From: Chlorophyllum brunneum
Lineage: Eukaryota; Basidiomycota; Agaricomycetes; Agaricales; Agaricaceae
Assembly (NCBI GenBank): GCA_963576785.1
Contig: OY756141.1
Location: 558,001-622,000, forward strand
Length of the DNA stretch: 64,000 nt
Reading direction: 5' to 3'
Shown: positions 1-9,287 of the stretch, piece by piece
How the letters are laid out: each line of letters opens with the position of its first letter
How positions within the stretch are numbered: the first letter of the stretch is position 1
Position numbers and translations under genes: made by a program
The notes under the pieces: model-generated
Seen by the model: the letters and a program-made list of their open reading frames with translations, nothing else
What the model was told of the DNA's origin: nothing
The model's database searches: none

Positions 1-176
1 TTCACCTAACGGCTACTGTAAAGGCTTTGGATCGAGTTTCTCGTCAGATTCCTTCATAGCACTAAAATTTTCGAAGAATCAGAGACGACTTTCAACAAAC
101 GCCAGTGAGGATACCCACAATCCTCGTAGAGGGGTTTATCTTCCTCAGCCACCTCGAGACCTGGGTGCACACCTAG

Positions 177-1375
177 TTAGTTTCGTGTCCTGGGGTAGCG
201 AATGACAGACAAATTACCCTGGCCTTCCTCCATTAATGCCCATATTTCCTCCCTTTCTGCTCTTAGCTGTGCCATTGACCGACCAACGGGAGAGGATCTC
301 CCGGAGCCATAGCCAGCATACCGAGGGGGGATGCTACCATCCTGATCTCTGAGCTTCCAATCCAGGACTTTCTTTAATTCCATTGTCTTCTTTATAAGTG
401 AGCGGGTATATTCTGGTAAGCGGTCAAGTGGGTCGACAGCAGCATCACCATGATGAGGGAAACAACGCTCGAATGTGCGAGCTGCGCCAAGGGCAACCAG
501 GAAAGGATTGATTTCAAACACTGGATGGGGGCGTTGCTTGAATGGGGAGAAGGGTGGCATGCGAGAACAGCTGGGGTTCCCAGGATACTCGCGGAAACTA
601 CCATCGTCGTTGTCAACATAGTCCTTGTCCTTCCCAGTTGCAGGATCATGGACGCAAAGTTCCCACTCACGAAACTCAGCAGGGTCAAACAGAACCAACT
701 CGAATGTTGCATCTTGAAAATCAGGGTGCAAGTACTAATTCAGTCAAAGTAGCTTGGATATCAGTGCCAGAACGTAACTCATGATACGGAATACACCTCA
801 CGTTTGTTTGGCGGTATGGATCATAGTCCCAGTTCTCGAGCAGGACGCAACGATACTCATTATTTTCAGTGACCAATTTAATAAGTCCATCGAGCGTTGC
901 AGAGGAACATGTCAGCACCAGTACGGGATGATCTCCTTTAAGCAATTCGAGGAGATCTGAATCAACTGCACAAAATAGTAGCAGCGCATGGTAACAAAAC
1001 AAAAAGGTTTACTCACTATTCGCGGTATTGGAAGCATGTTTGAGACCAAAGTAGCCTTTAACAACGACTGCTAAGCCTTCAACATACTTGAGCTGGTGAC
1101 AAGGCGCGTCAGGATTTTGGAGAGCAAACATTGAGGTTACATACAAGATCATGTTCAGTCTCTTCCCATTCGTCGGGTTGCACGAAGGTTATTCGCCTCA
1201 CACGCTTGGTGATACGACGAGAAATGAGGCATGGTTCACTCCTAGGAACGCGGTAGGTGTTGTAAAATGAGAAGGTTGGGTCCACTGCTTTCACATCGGC
1301 AACAATATGCAACGACTGTGAGAGACGGCGCATCTCCACACAAGCCTCATGAAGGCGACTTTTGTCCTCTGTCAT
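177..1375 (-). CDS. F1 family protein, copy a (four exons, intact)
   Basis: I do not recognise the product. Splice model on the minus strand: exons 1145-1375, 1017-1092, 802-965 and 177-734, giving 342 codons plus stop in one consistent frame. Introns are 52, 51 and 67 nt; intron 1 starts GTATGT and has CTGAC before CACCAG, intron 2 starts GTGAGT, intron 3 starts GTGAGG and ends TTAG. Exon lengths (231/76/164/558) equal those of the copy at 56605-57803, which supports the model. The product has no signal peptide or membrane segment that I can see; exon 1 has an EPCLISRR motif and exon 4 an INPFLVALGAARTFE block shared with the G family at 46.5 kb. That C-x-I block followed by NPFLV..NA resembles the frame of agaricomycete HNH-type multigene proteins as I remember them, but no HNH residues are visible, so this link is weak. 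Start is the ATG at 1375 after a conserved leader. Confidence 0.75.
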
Positions 1376-1587
1376 CGGAGATAATTGTGAGGTGTGCTAT
1401 AGGGGTGCGTGTCGGACGTGGGCTGAAAATACATTGGCATTGACTTAAAATAACGTATGAACAAAGCACAATACAAATCACATGAGATCCCGAATTGCAA
1501 GGCATCTCGCCCACATTCCCTGGGACAGGTGCTGTTCAGCCTAATCGGATAGACGCAGCTACAAAAAGCAACAAACCAATATGCAAC
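1376..1587. promoter_or_regulatory. Short head-to-head intergenic region between F1a and the G pseudogene
   Basis: About 210 bp separate the F1a start from the first recognisable base of the G pseudogene. The minus-strand reading is closely similar to the region just upstream of the F1c start (56440-56604), including a shared CACCTCACAATT box right before the ATG and a shared stretch around CCTGT(C/T)CCAGGGAATG. It is therefore most likely the F1 promoter and leader. No clear TATA box was seen. Confidence 0.5.
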
Positions 1588-1655
1588 TCGCACGAGAAGG
1601 CCCACCGGATAAATGCAGTCCGTGGTGACCCCGATCGCAAGAGCAAAGTGGTATG

Positions 1656-2226
1656 TGTTGAAGTTTCGGACATATTCTAGAAATAGACTATGAAGTCATT
1701 ATGATAATAATAGACTGATCCGTTACTTTCTAGTAACTTTATTCCGTAGTAACTTCCTATGAGTTGCTCTGCATACGATGAGAGTCATAAGTACTTGATA
1801 GATTATTCTACATAGTATTAATGACTAGATACTACATTCCGCAGTACTCCGTAGGCACTACGCCACAGTTAAAGGGAGTCATAAGGAACAATCCATGCAA
1901 TGCTAGTATTTTATGTAGTATGACTCACCTATGTTACAATATGTATATAAACCCCATGTAGCAGACCTAGTTCTGTATCTTGTTCAATCGAACAACTTCT
2001 TTACCATTGCCTATCTCTTTGAGTACAACACCTCAATTGATTTAATTGACTTTGACCTCTACCTCTCTGACACCAACCATTTTATCAATAATATCTGTCT
2101 ATCCAAATTACCTTTCTACAGGTATCAGATAGAAGCTTATTGTCTCAGTGAGTAGACCCTATGTTCTCTCCCACTGCGTTTACTGCTGCCCCCAGCAAAC
2201 AACTCGTTACAGTCGTTTCCTCAACA
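1656..2226 (+). repeat. 5' LTR of copia C1
   Basis: 571 bp, TG...CA termini, near-identical to 18623-19193. It contains a TATA-like motif at 1943-1950. Four of the six copia LTRs in the window, this one included, hold a 74-76 codon open frame over that motif, which I regard as chance conservation among young copies. Confidence 0.95.
1941..1952 (+). promoter_or_regulatory. TATA-like element in copia LTR
   Basis: The motif atgtatataaac lies about 285 bp into the LTR and recurs at the matching place in the other copia LTRs. It is the likely core promoter of this family, so the RNA start would lie shortly downstream. Confidence 0.5.
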
Positions 2227-2387
2227 GGTTATGGGCCCTGGTAGCCTTACCGATGGTTAAACCATTATTATCCCCTCTAACTGAGATAGGATGATAGGGC
2301 TTTACCTGACAGAGTTATCCTTGCATTTTGATCATTGCTGATATGAGAATTTTCTTCTAGAAAGAAATACACTCGACGAAGATATTA

Positions 2388-2515
2388 TGTCTACTAATAA
2401 TATCGTCGCTGGTTTACCTAAGCTTAATAGGCCTAAGAACTATGCGTTCTGGTCTAGAAGGCTTCAGGATGCCCTAACCCTCATTTCTGTCACTGGTTCT
2501 GACCAGTCCGGATGG
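2388..2515 (+). pseudogene. Copia C1 gag, N-terminal fragment
   Basis: It begins with ATG and MSTNNIVAGLPKLN, then YAFWSRRLQDALTL, almost identical to the first 43 residues of the C2 polyprotein (UBN2-like gag start). It is cut off at ..SDQSGW by the LTR of gypsy B. The 160 bp before it (2227-2387) is the element leader, matching the C2 leader. Confidence 0.85.
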
Positions 2516-2814
2516 TGTTACGACCTTAGTCTCTGACTCAGGTTGCAAGCCTTTGGATAAAGGAAAGGAAGTAGAGAAGGAAGAAGGGATGATACGATTG
2601 GTAAAGTGTAAGGAATACATCAAGTATTACTACACTTTATATACTAGTGGTAGAGGCTAATAATAAGGGAGTCGAGTAACGGAGTCAGAGGAGAGGAGTA
2701 GAACGAGTCAGGTAGGAGGCACAGCCTCTAGGGTGATACAGGAGATGAAACAAGTATGAGAGTACACGAGGTAATGGGCGCATGATGGGAATGAACGGTC
2801 TATGATTCGTAACA
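2516..2814 (-). repeat. 3' LTR of gypsy B
   Basis: 299 bp. On the plus strand it begins TGTTACGACC and ends TCGTAACA. It is similar to the LTRs of elements A and D in inverse orientation. The partner LTR is lost. Confidence 0.9.
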
Positions 2815-2924
2815 ATACCTCCCTTTCAAGCTTCATGTCCTCATGATACGTATTACTGTAAAGGTCCTTTGTAAGATAGAACATATGGAATTTGTTAAAG
2901 TTCAAGAAAACCCGACGAGTGTTT

Positions 2925-3761
2925 TTACTCGTTCATAGGTACGGCCGCTCCCAGAGCTCTGGCCAAGTCCTTCTTGTTTCCTCCAATGAGAGGTGTTTTG
3001 TCAACACGTCGTAAACCAATCCAGAGGGGTGCGTGTGGTGGTCCTTCTTTAAACAGGAAGTGGGTGTGGTTGTTGTACGTAGTGTTGTCGTTGGTGTGAT
3101 TGCTTAAAAGTTTGTACACGATCTCTTTCCAATAATCGTTGTCTTTTTCTCCTTCTGATTTCAAAGTGTTATATCCTGTCGGCGGGTGGAAAGTCATGGG
3201 TGTGATGGGGGGTACTACCGTGGTGAGTATGGTTTGGAGGTGAGCGACTTCCTCTTCGATGTCGGGGTGGAGTAGCTGGTCGGTGGCGGTTCTTTCTTGC
3301 GTCTTTTGTTCGCATGTGTGGCAGATGTGGTGTTGGATGGGGAATGGGTCGTTACTAACGAGTAGTCGATTAACGATGTGGTGGGAGAGGTTGTCTGTGC
3401 TTCTGGATTCGTACGTATTGAGTCGTTCGGCTAGGGCTACAAGGATACTGTGCATCCGAGCTCGTATGTTGGAGATAACGAGGAGTTGCAAGTCGTCGTT
3501 AATCTCATACAAGTGTCTCTCCAGTTGGTCTCTCCTTCCTTCGTTGATGATGAACTGATTGAGTCTTGGAGTGGCGTCGGATAAGGTGTCCATAATTTTC
3601 GAGGCTCCTTCTTGGGTTGCTTTTACTGCTGCTCCCAGTAGTATTATGGTGTCGACTAGGGTTTCTCCTTCTATGATTTCTTCCTGGTTGGTCCTTTCTG
3701 GGACGAGTTCTTCAAATTCTGCGAGGTAGGGGTACGGGGTAAGTTGGCGTTCGGCGGGCAT
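2925..3761 (-). CDS. Gypsy B ORF3, 278-aa protein of unknown function
   Basis: A complete ATG-to-stop frame between the chromodomain end of pol and the 3' LTR, where some gypsy elements carry env. It is not env-like: no signal peptide, no membrane segment. The first ~120 residues are acidic and helical-looking (MPAERQLTPYPYLAEFEELV onward). Around residue 150 is HHICHTCEQ, a possible zinc site. The C-terminal third has DNDYWKEIVYKLL and PPHAPLWIGLRRV. Homologues sit at the same place in elements A (12853-13628) and D (32513-33382); D keeps YWKEIVYNLV and HAPFWIG although much of the rest differs, which argues for selection on the protein. I know no named family. It starts 97 bp after the pol stop. 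Confidence 0.75.
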   Translation of the reverse strand: MPAERQLTPYPYLAEFEELVPERTNQEEIIEGETLVDTIILLGAAVKATQEGASKIMDTLSDATPRLNQFIINEGRRDQLERHLYEINDDLQLLVISNIRARMHSILVALAERLNTYESRSTDNLSHHIVNRLLVSNDPFPIQHHICHTCEQKTQERTATDQLLHPDIEEEVAHLQTILTTVVPPITPMTFHPPTGYNTLKSEGEKDNDYWKEIVYKLLSNHTNDNTTYNNHTHFLFKEGPPHAPLWIGLRRVDKTPLIGGNKKDLARALGAAVPMNE

Positions 3762-3862
3762 GGTGTATTGTAGAGATAGTTGGCAAAGTCAAGGGTGAAG
3801 TGAATACCACGAGTGATGCGATGAGTGTAGTGGTTACTTGAGATGCGAGGTTTGCTGTTCAT
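3671..3862 (-). CDS. Gypsy B small overlapping frame at the pol/ORF3 junction
   Basis: The ATG at 3862 overlaps the pol stop as ATGA (3859-3862). The frame reads MNSKPRISSNHYTHRITRG, then IHFTLDFANYLYNTPC, and runs past the ORF3 start in another frame. In element A the same start (ATGA at 12752-12755) gives MNNKPRIPSNHYTQRITRC, then IHFTLDFANYL, with most differences synonymous; element D keeps LDFANYLHNTPC. It may be a leader peptide, the true N-terminus of ORF3 joined by a frameshift, or a reinitiation device. Whether it is translated is inferred only. Confidence 0.4.
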   Translation of the reverse strand: MNSKPRISSNHYTHRITRGIHFTLDFANYLYNTPCPPNANLPRTPTSQNLKNSSQKGPTRKKS

Positions 3863-6800
3863 AATTGCTGTTTTTTACCTCTCCTTTTTATAGGTTTCGT
3901 CCTCGAAATCTTGCTTATGAATTCTTGTACTGCTTCCTTGGCGCTGTCTAAGTTTGTTTCGTCTTCCCATGTATCTTCTTCGGACGTATATCCTTTCCAG
4001 TGTATTAGGTACTGTTTTCGTTTCCCTTTCATGCGGTGTCCTCGGACTTCGTCTACTTCGTAGTGTTCTTCATCGTTAACTATCTCGGGGATCGGTGGTG
4101 GCGGAGTGCGCTGGTTGTCATACTCGGGGTTGTGATAGGGGGAAAGTAGTCTGCTGTTGAATACGTCGTGTATCGCCCATGTTTCAGGTAGCTCCAGGCG
4201 GTAGCTTGTTTCGCCTATTTTTTCTTTTACTCGGAACGGTCCGTATCTCTTGTGATCTAATTTTTTTGTTGGTCTTGTTGTCCTAATATTGTCTGCTTCC
4301 AGCCAAATTTGGTCTCCTATTTGGTACTCGTGTTCTGGCTTTGTGCTGTTTCGTTTTTTCATCTGTATCTGGTTTTGTTGGAGCATTTTGATCGTTGCTT
4401 GGCGTATGTCCTGCAGTTCTTGTATTCTTTCCGTGATTGCTGGAGCCTTGATCTCGTTTGAGATGTCACCCTTCCATGGGTGTCGTCCGTATACTATCTG
4501 GAACGGTGAATGTCCTGTGGCACTATGTGTTTTATCGTTATACTGGAATTCTGCCGTGCTGAGCCATTTCTTCTAGTTGTTCTGTGCGTGATTGATTACA
4601 TTTCTGAGGTAGGCCTCAACCTCTTGGTTGATGCGCTCCGTTTGACCGTCTGTTTGTGGATGGTATGCCGTGGATAGGTTTCGTTGGGTGCCGGTTGCTT
4701 TGCAAAGTTCCGCCATGAATTTTGATGCGAACTGTGGGCCTCTGTCACTGATGATCCTGCGTGGTATCCCATGTTGTCTCCATATGTCGTCCCGATATAT
4801 ATCTCCTAGCTCCTCGGATGATAGGGTGGTGTTAACTGCTCGTAGTCTGATCATTTTGCTGAAACGATCAACGATGACAAGTATCGCGTCGTATCCCTCC
4901 GATTCTGGCAGTGGTCCTATCATGTCGATTGATATCTCTTCCCATGGTCCAGTGGGTATTGGTAACGGATGGAGGTGTGTGGTAGGTCGTGTTCGGAGTA
5001 TTTTATTTCTCTGACATGTGTCACATCCCTTGATGTATCGTTTAACATCGTTACGCATTTGTGGCCACCAATATGTCCTTTTGAGAAGTTCGATCATTCT
5101 ATGTTGTCCCGGGTGTCCTACGTCCGTTTTGTCGTGGTGTTGTTGGAGTATTTCTTGGCGTAATTCGGTGTTTGGTGGTACGTATATTCTTCCTTCGAAG
5201 ATGGGTAATCCATCAGTTTCCCATATCTCCTCTGGTCGTTTCTCCTTTTCTCTTAACCATTGTGTTTCTCTCCTCTGCTCCTTTCGCAGTCGGTGTTTCA
5301 GGTCTTCTTCTCCCGATATATCCCACATTTGTCTGATTTCGGTGGTAGTGTTGTCGAATAAGTGGTCGGGTAATAGCGTGATATCTGTGTTATCTCTGGT
5401 TGTGTCCGTTTTCGTTAGTCTTGATAACACATCTGCTTTTGTATTTGTTTTTCCGGGTATGTGTTTCAGCGTGTAGTGATATTCCTGTAGTTCCAGTTGC
5501 CATCTCGCCTGTCGTCCTGTGAGTTGTTGCGGTTTCCTAAAGTATTCCAAGTTCTTGTGGTCCGTCCATATCTCGAATGGTTTGTCGGCGTCGAGTAGAT
5601 ATTGTCTCCAAGTTTTGACCGCTTCTCGGATTGCCAATAGTTCTTTGTCATAGATCTGGTAATTTCGTTCTGCCGGTGTCATTGTTCTCGAGTGGAATGC
5701 GATTGGGTGCCACTGGTTATCTTGGTCTTGTGATAATACCGCTCCTACTCCGTACCCTGATGCGTCTACCTCCACTCTATATTGTCCTTTATCTTGGGGC
5801 ATCGCTAGTACTGGTTCGCTCGTGATTTTCTTCTTGATTTCTTCGAACGCTTGTTGTTGCCGTTCTGACCATGACCATTGTGCGTCTTTCTTCTTGAGTT
5901 CATGTAGTGGTGTTGCTATGTTACTGAAGTCTTGTATGAATCGTCGGTAGAAATTTGCAAAGCCGAGGAATTTTTCGACATCCTTTACGGATTTGGGTGT
6001 TGGCCATTCCCTTACCGCTTTCACCTTCTCTTCCTCCATTTTAACACTGCCCTGTCCTACCACAAAGCCCAGTATGGGTATTTCTTTCGCGTCGAACATA
6101 CATTTTGATCGTTTGAAGTATAGCTGGTGTTTGGCTGCAATGTCTAAGAACCGTGTTGTTCTTTTCTCGAGTTCCTCCTGTGTGGTTCCTGGAATGATGA
6201 AATCGTCCATGTAGTTGACAAGCGTCCCTTCATGTAATAGTTCTCGGAATATCGTGTTCATCATTCTTTGGAAGGTTGCCGGTGAATTGCTCATTCCGAA
6301 GAACATGACCGTAGGTTCAAATAATCCGTTGTTTGTTACGAACGCTGCCTTCCATTCGTCTCCTTTCCTGATTCGGACGTTGTTGTATCCCCAAATGATG
6401 TCGAGCTTATTAAACACTTTTGCGCCCTTTAGTCGGTCTAACACCTCGCTTATAAGTGGTAGTGGCGTTTTATCTTTGATGGTGTATTCATTCAGCTTCT
6501 TGTAATCTTGTACCAGGCGTTTTGTTCCGTCTTTCTTTGGTATAAAGAAGCATGGGGTGGCGTAGGGGGATTGTGATGGTCTGATACGTCCTGAGGCGAG
6601 GTTTTCGTCGAGGAATTTTTGTAGTTCCTGTTTTTCCGTTATTGTCATCGGGTAAACTTTGGACTGCAGTATCGGGGGTGCGTCTTCTGACAGATTTATC
6701 TCGTGGTCCCATACCGTGTGTGCGGGTAGATTATCGAAGTTCTTTTTGTTGAATAGATGGGTGTACTGTCGGAGGTATGGTGGTAGATCTTCATCGTCCG

Positions 6801-7020
6801 TCCGGTCCGCCTTTTTCTCTTCAATGTGTTCCTTGACTGTCCGTATTTTCTCGTTGAACCGTATGTTGCTATGTGATGTTTTGCAATCTTCTGGACATCT
6901 CGTGAATCGTATGACATGATTGTTCCAATCGATTTCTGGGTTATGTTTGACCAGCCAATCGTGCCCCAGGTATAAGTCCGCGCTTTCCAATTGTGTTACT
7001 AGAGCGTCGATTTGTTCTGT
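3859..7020 (-). pseudogene. Gypsy B pol (RT-RNase H-integrase-chromodomain), one stop and 5'-truncated
   Basis: From the truncated end inward: the tail of the protease domain (ESADLYLGHDWLVKHNPEID), RT with KLDIIWGYNNVRI and NYMDDF, RNase H (YRVEVDASGYGVGAVLSQ), the integrase HHCC zinc region (HPGQHRMIE..CDTCQ), the integrase core (SIDMIGPLPE, ISDRGPQF, HPQTDGQTERINQE), and a C-terminal chromodomain (YLIHWKGYTSEEDTWEDE). One in-frame TAG at 4573-4575 replaces the TGG of the conserved NNWKKW. The apparent N-terminus in front of TEQIDA is antisense copia sequence and not part of the protein. Apart from these two lesions the frame is open for over 3 kb. Confidence 0.85.
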
Positions 7021-7637
7021 CCAGAAGAAGAAGAAGAAGCCCAAGAAGCACCAGGGTAAACCTCAAGCCCACATGGTGGAAGCCATGGCAGGCTTCGCCG
7101 CTACCATGGAACCAGTGGTCCGTCGCTTCACTGGTCCGGGGATGACCCCCTTCGACCTGATGAGGCGCATGGATGCACCTCGACCCGTTTCCGCTCCCGC
7201 TCCTCCGACCACTCATGTACTAGTGAGTGAGAGACCAAAGCCTCTTACTTGGGTTGATCCCAAGAAGGTCCAGCAGGTATGAGAGAATGCTCATGCTAAG
7301 CTCGAGAAAAAGGTGCATGCTGAAGCACGAAACTTATGTTTCACCGCCTTACTCGAAAACTCACTGCGGATCCAACAGGTGACCACCTGGCATGACCACG
7401 TCACTGGTCCTTTGCCCATGCAAATAGCAAAGAAATGTGCCCTCAATCATTATGATCGATGGATGCATGAGGTCTCTCATCCCCACACCCAACAAGGATG
7501 ATCGGTGACACCTCCCGGTGCACCTTCAGTTCCTTCTGGTCACCCCCCAGGTTGTACCTGTGAGGGACACACGAGGGTGAGTAAATGGTTCCTAAAGCAT
7601 AGTAATCCCAATATTAATGTGACTTGCGTCCGCTTCT
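7021..7637 (+). pseudogene. Copia C1 gag-insert region, middle fragment
   Basis: It starts at the poly-lysine run (QKKKKKPKK) that is residue ~275 onward of the C2 polyprotein, and follows C2 through MEPVVRRFTGPGMTPFDLM and the CTCEGHTRVSKW region until gypsy A interrupts it. Two stops (around 7279 and 7501) come from CGA-to-TGA changes relative to C2, and many CpG sites of C2 are TG or CA here. This fragment belongs to the unusual insert region of the family. Confidence 0.8.
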
Positions 7638-7642
7638 CTTTC

Positions 7643-7935
7643 TGTTACGAACTATAATAGACCGATCATTCCTATCTCGCGCCCATTACCTCGTGTACCT
7701 TCACACCTGTTTCACTCCTCGTTCCATCTCCTGTTTCATCTCTAAAGGCTATGCCTCCTATCTGACTCGTCTACTCGTCTCCCTTATTATTAGCCGCCGC
7801 TACCAGTATATAAAGTGTAGTAATACTTGATGTATTCCTTACACTTTACCAATCATATCATCCCTTATTCTCTTCTCTACTTCCTTGTCTTTATCCAAAG
7901 ACTTGCAACCTGAGTCTCAGACTAAGGTCGTAACA
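7643..7935 (+). repeat. 5' LTR of gypsy A
   Basis: 293 bp. A TATA-like motif (gtatataaag) is at 7806-7815. The first internal bases are tttggtaaagtgtc, the expected primer-binding area; I did not match it to a tRNA. Confidence 0.95.
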
Positions 7936-8028
7936 TTTGGTAAAGTGTCATTCGACTCACCTTGCAAGAGAGGTGCCACTATTCATAGCTAGGCTTGGAA
8001 TAATAGCCTCCGACCAGGACGACAGTAT

Positions 8029-9273
8029 ATGAGCAACAGTAGCTCATCTAGAACACCGAGAAGACACAGAGCTCCGAGACCAACCGACATCCAGGGTTCA
8101 CCTATAGCAACAGGATCTAAACGATCAACCGAATCAGAAATCCCTGAAGGCCTTAAACGGCAGAAATCCGAACACAGCGTAGACGAAAGTACAGCTCTAT
8201 TTGAAACCGAATTCGACATAGAAGTCGCCGAGAACACATCCGATATAGATATCGCCGAGACCTACGAGAAAGAATCCGAATACGGTACAGACGAGAAACT
8301 AGCCGCATCTGAAGAAGAAATCGACATAGAAGTCACCGACGTCACAGCTGAGAGAGAAATCACCAAAACCTACGCAAACGAACACAGCGAACCAGAAACA
8401 GAACCAGAAATGACAGAAGAAGTCAACATCCCAAAAAACCTAGCCCTGGAGCCAGGATATTTCAATGGGGATAGAACCAGATTCGATGATTGGTGGAGAG
8501 CCATATCCTTATGGCTGATGTTCAACAAGATAGAAGAAGAAGAACAGAAAATAGTAGCAATTTTGGCAAGAATGAAAGGGGGGCTAGCAGGCCCTTATGC
8601 CAACACGCAACTCCAAGCCATCCAGAACAAGAAAACGCCAGATTGGGATGATTTTACAAAGGAAATAGAAGCCACCTTTTCCTTAGGAAATAGGAAAGCC
8701 ATAGCAGAAGGAGAAATTGAGACGTTCAAACAAGGGAAGAAGAACACCACAGATTTCTTAATCGAATTCGAGGCATTGAAAGCCCAAGCAGGAACCGACA
8801 ACACCCACGCAATATTCCTCCTCAAACGCCACACCCGACCAGACATCATCCGAACTATAGTAGGCTACCCGACAACCTCTGTCCCAACAACATACACCAA
8901 ATGGAAAACTACAATCCTTGCAGTAGGACAAGGGTACGAAGCAACGGACATCACCCGAGGAGATGTCAGAACCACCACCGGAGTTACTTATGGAGGTAGA
9001 GGACAACCCATGGAGATAGGAAGACAAAAAGCAGACACCGATCAGAATGGGAAACCAAGGTGCTACAACTGCAACCTCTACGGGAATATCGCCAAATACT
9101 GCAGGAAGAAGACAAAAGTCACATACACCAAGATAACATGTTACAATTGTGGCAAACAGGGCCACATCTCAAAGAACTGCCGGGCACCCAAGAAAGCGCA
9201 TATCAGAGAGATCAACGAGGAAGATGAACAAGAAGTGGAGGAGAAAGAGGATTTTGTCGAAGGCTCCGAGTAG
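8029..9273 (+). CDS. Gypsy A gag (capsid/nucleocapsid)
   Basis: 414 codons, ATG to TAG. An acidic N-terminal stretch of about 130 residues is followed by a retrotransposon gag domain (EPGYFNGDRTRFDDWWRAIS, then FTKEIEATFSLGNRKAIAE) and two zinc knuckles. The first (residues ~345-358) is CYNCNLYGNIAKYC, with the zinc-ligand His replaced by Asn; the D copy still has His. The second (~371-384), CYNCGKQGHISKNC, is complete. Start chosen because the D copy begins at the homologous ATG with the same MSSSSS-like N-terminus. It forms the particle shell and packages the element RNA. Confidence 0.85.
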   Translation: MSNSSSSRTPRRHRAPRPTDIQGSPIATGSKRSTESEIPEGLKRQKSEHSVDESTALFETEFDIEVAENTSDIDIAETYEKESEYGTDEKLAASEEEIDIEVTDVTAEREITKTYANEHSEPETEPEMTEEVNIPKNLALEPGYFNGDRTRFDDWWRAISLWLMFNKIEEEEQKIVAILARMKGGLAGPYANTQLQAIQNKKTPDWDDFTKEIEATFSLGNRKAIAEGEIETFKQGKKNTTDFLIEFEALKAQAGTDNTHAIFLLKRHTRPDIIRTIVGYPTTSVPTTYTKWKTTILAVGQGYEATDITRGDVRTTTGVTYGGRGQPMEIGRQKADTDQNGKPRCYNCNLYGNIAKYCRKKTKVTYTKITCYNCGKQGHISKNCRAPKKAHIREINEEDEQEVEEKEDFVEGSE

Positions 9274-9287
9274 GCGCAAACCCATGA

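Larger units (their letters stand above)
2516..7020 (-). mobile_element. Ty3/gypsy chromovirus element B, 5'-truncated
   Basis: Minus-strand element inserted in copia C1 gag. Its 3' LTR is 2516-2814; a purine tract (gaaagggaggtat on the minus strand) lies beside it. Reading inward follow ORF3, chromodomain, integrase, RNase H and RT. At 7020/7021 the gypsy sequence stops within the protease-RT spacer and copia sequence resumes about 700 bp further along gag than at the left junction. The element's gag and 5' LTR, plus that piece of copia gag, are missing, so this is a deletion and not a clean insertion. No TSD can be scored. Confidence 0.9.

Noticed and set aside
1931..2155. 74-76 codon frame inside the copia LTR, open in four of six copies
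   Set aside because: It starts before the LTR TATA-like motif, is broken in both LTRs of the youngest element C2, and conservation is explained by recent copying.
2925..3761. ORF3 as an env (retroviral envelope) gene
   Set aside because: No signal peptide, transmembrane segment or Cys-rich ectodomain; position alone is not enough.
6941..7044. N-terminus with a Phe run on the minus-strand pol ORF of gypsy B
   Set aside because: It is antisense of the copia poly-lysine codons joined at the breakpoint, not a natural protein start.
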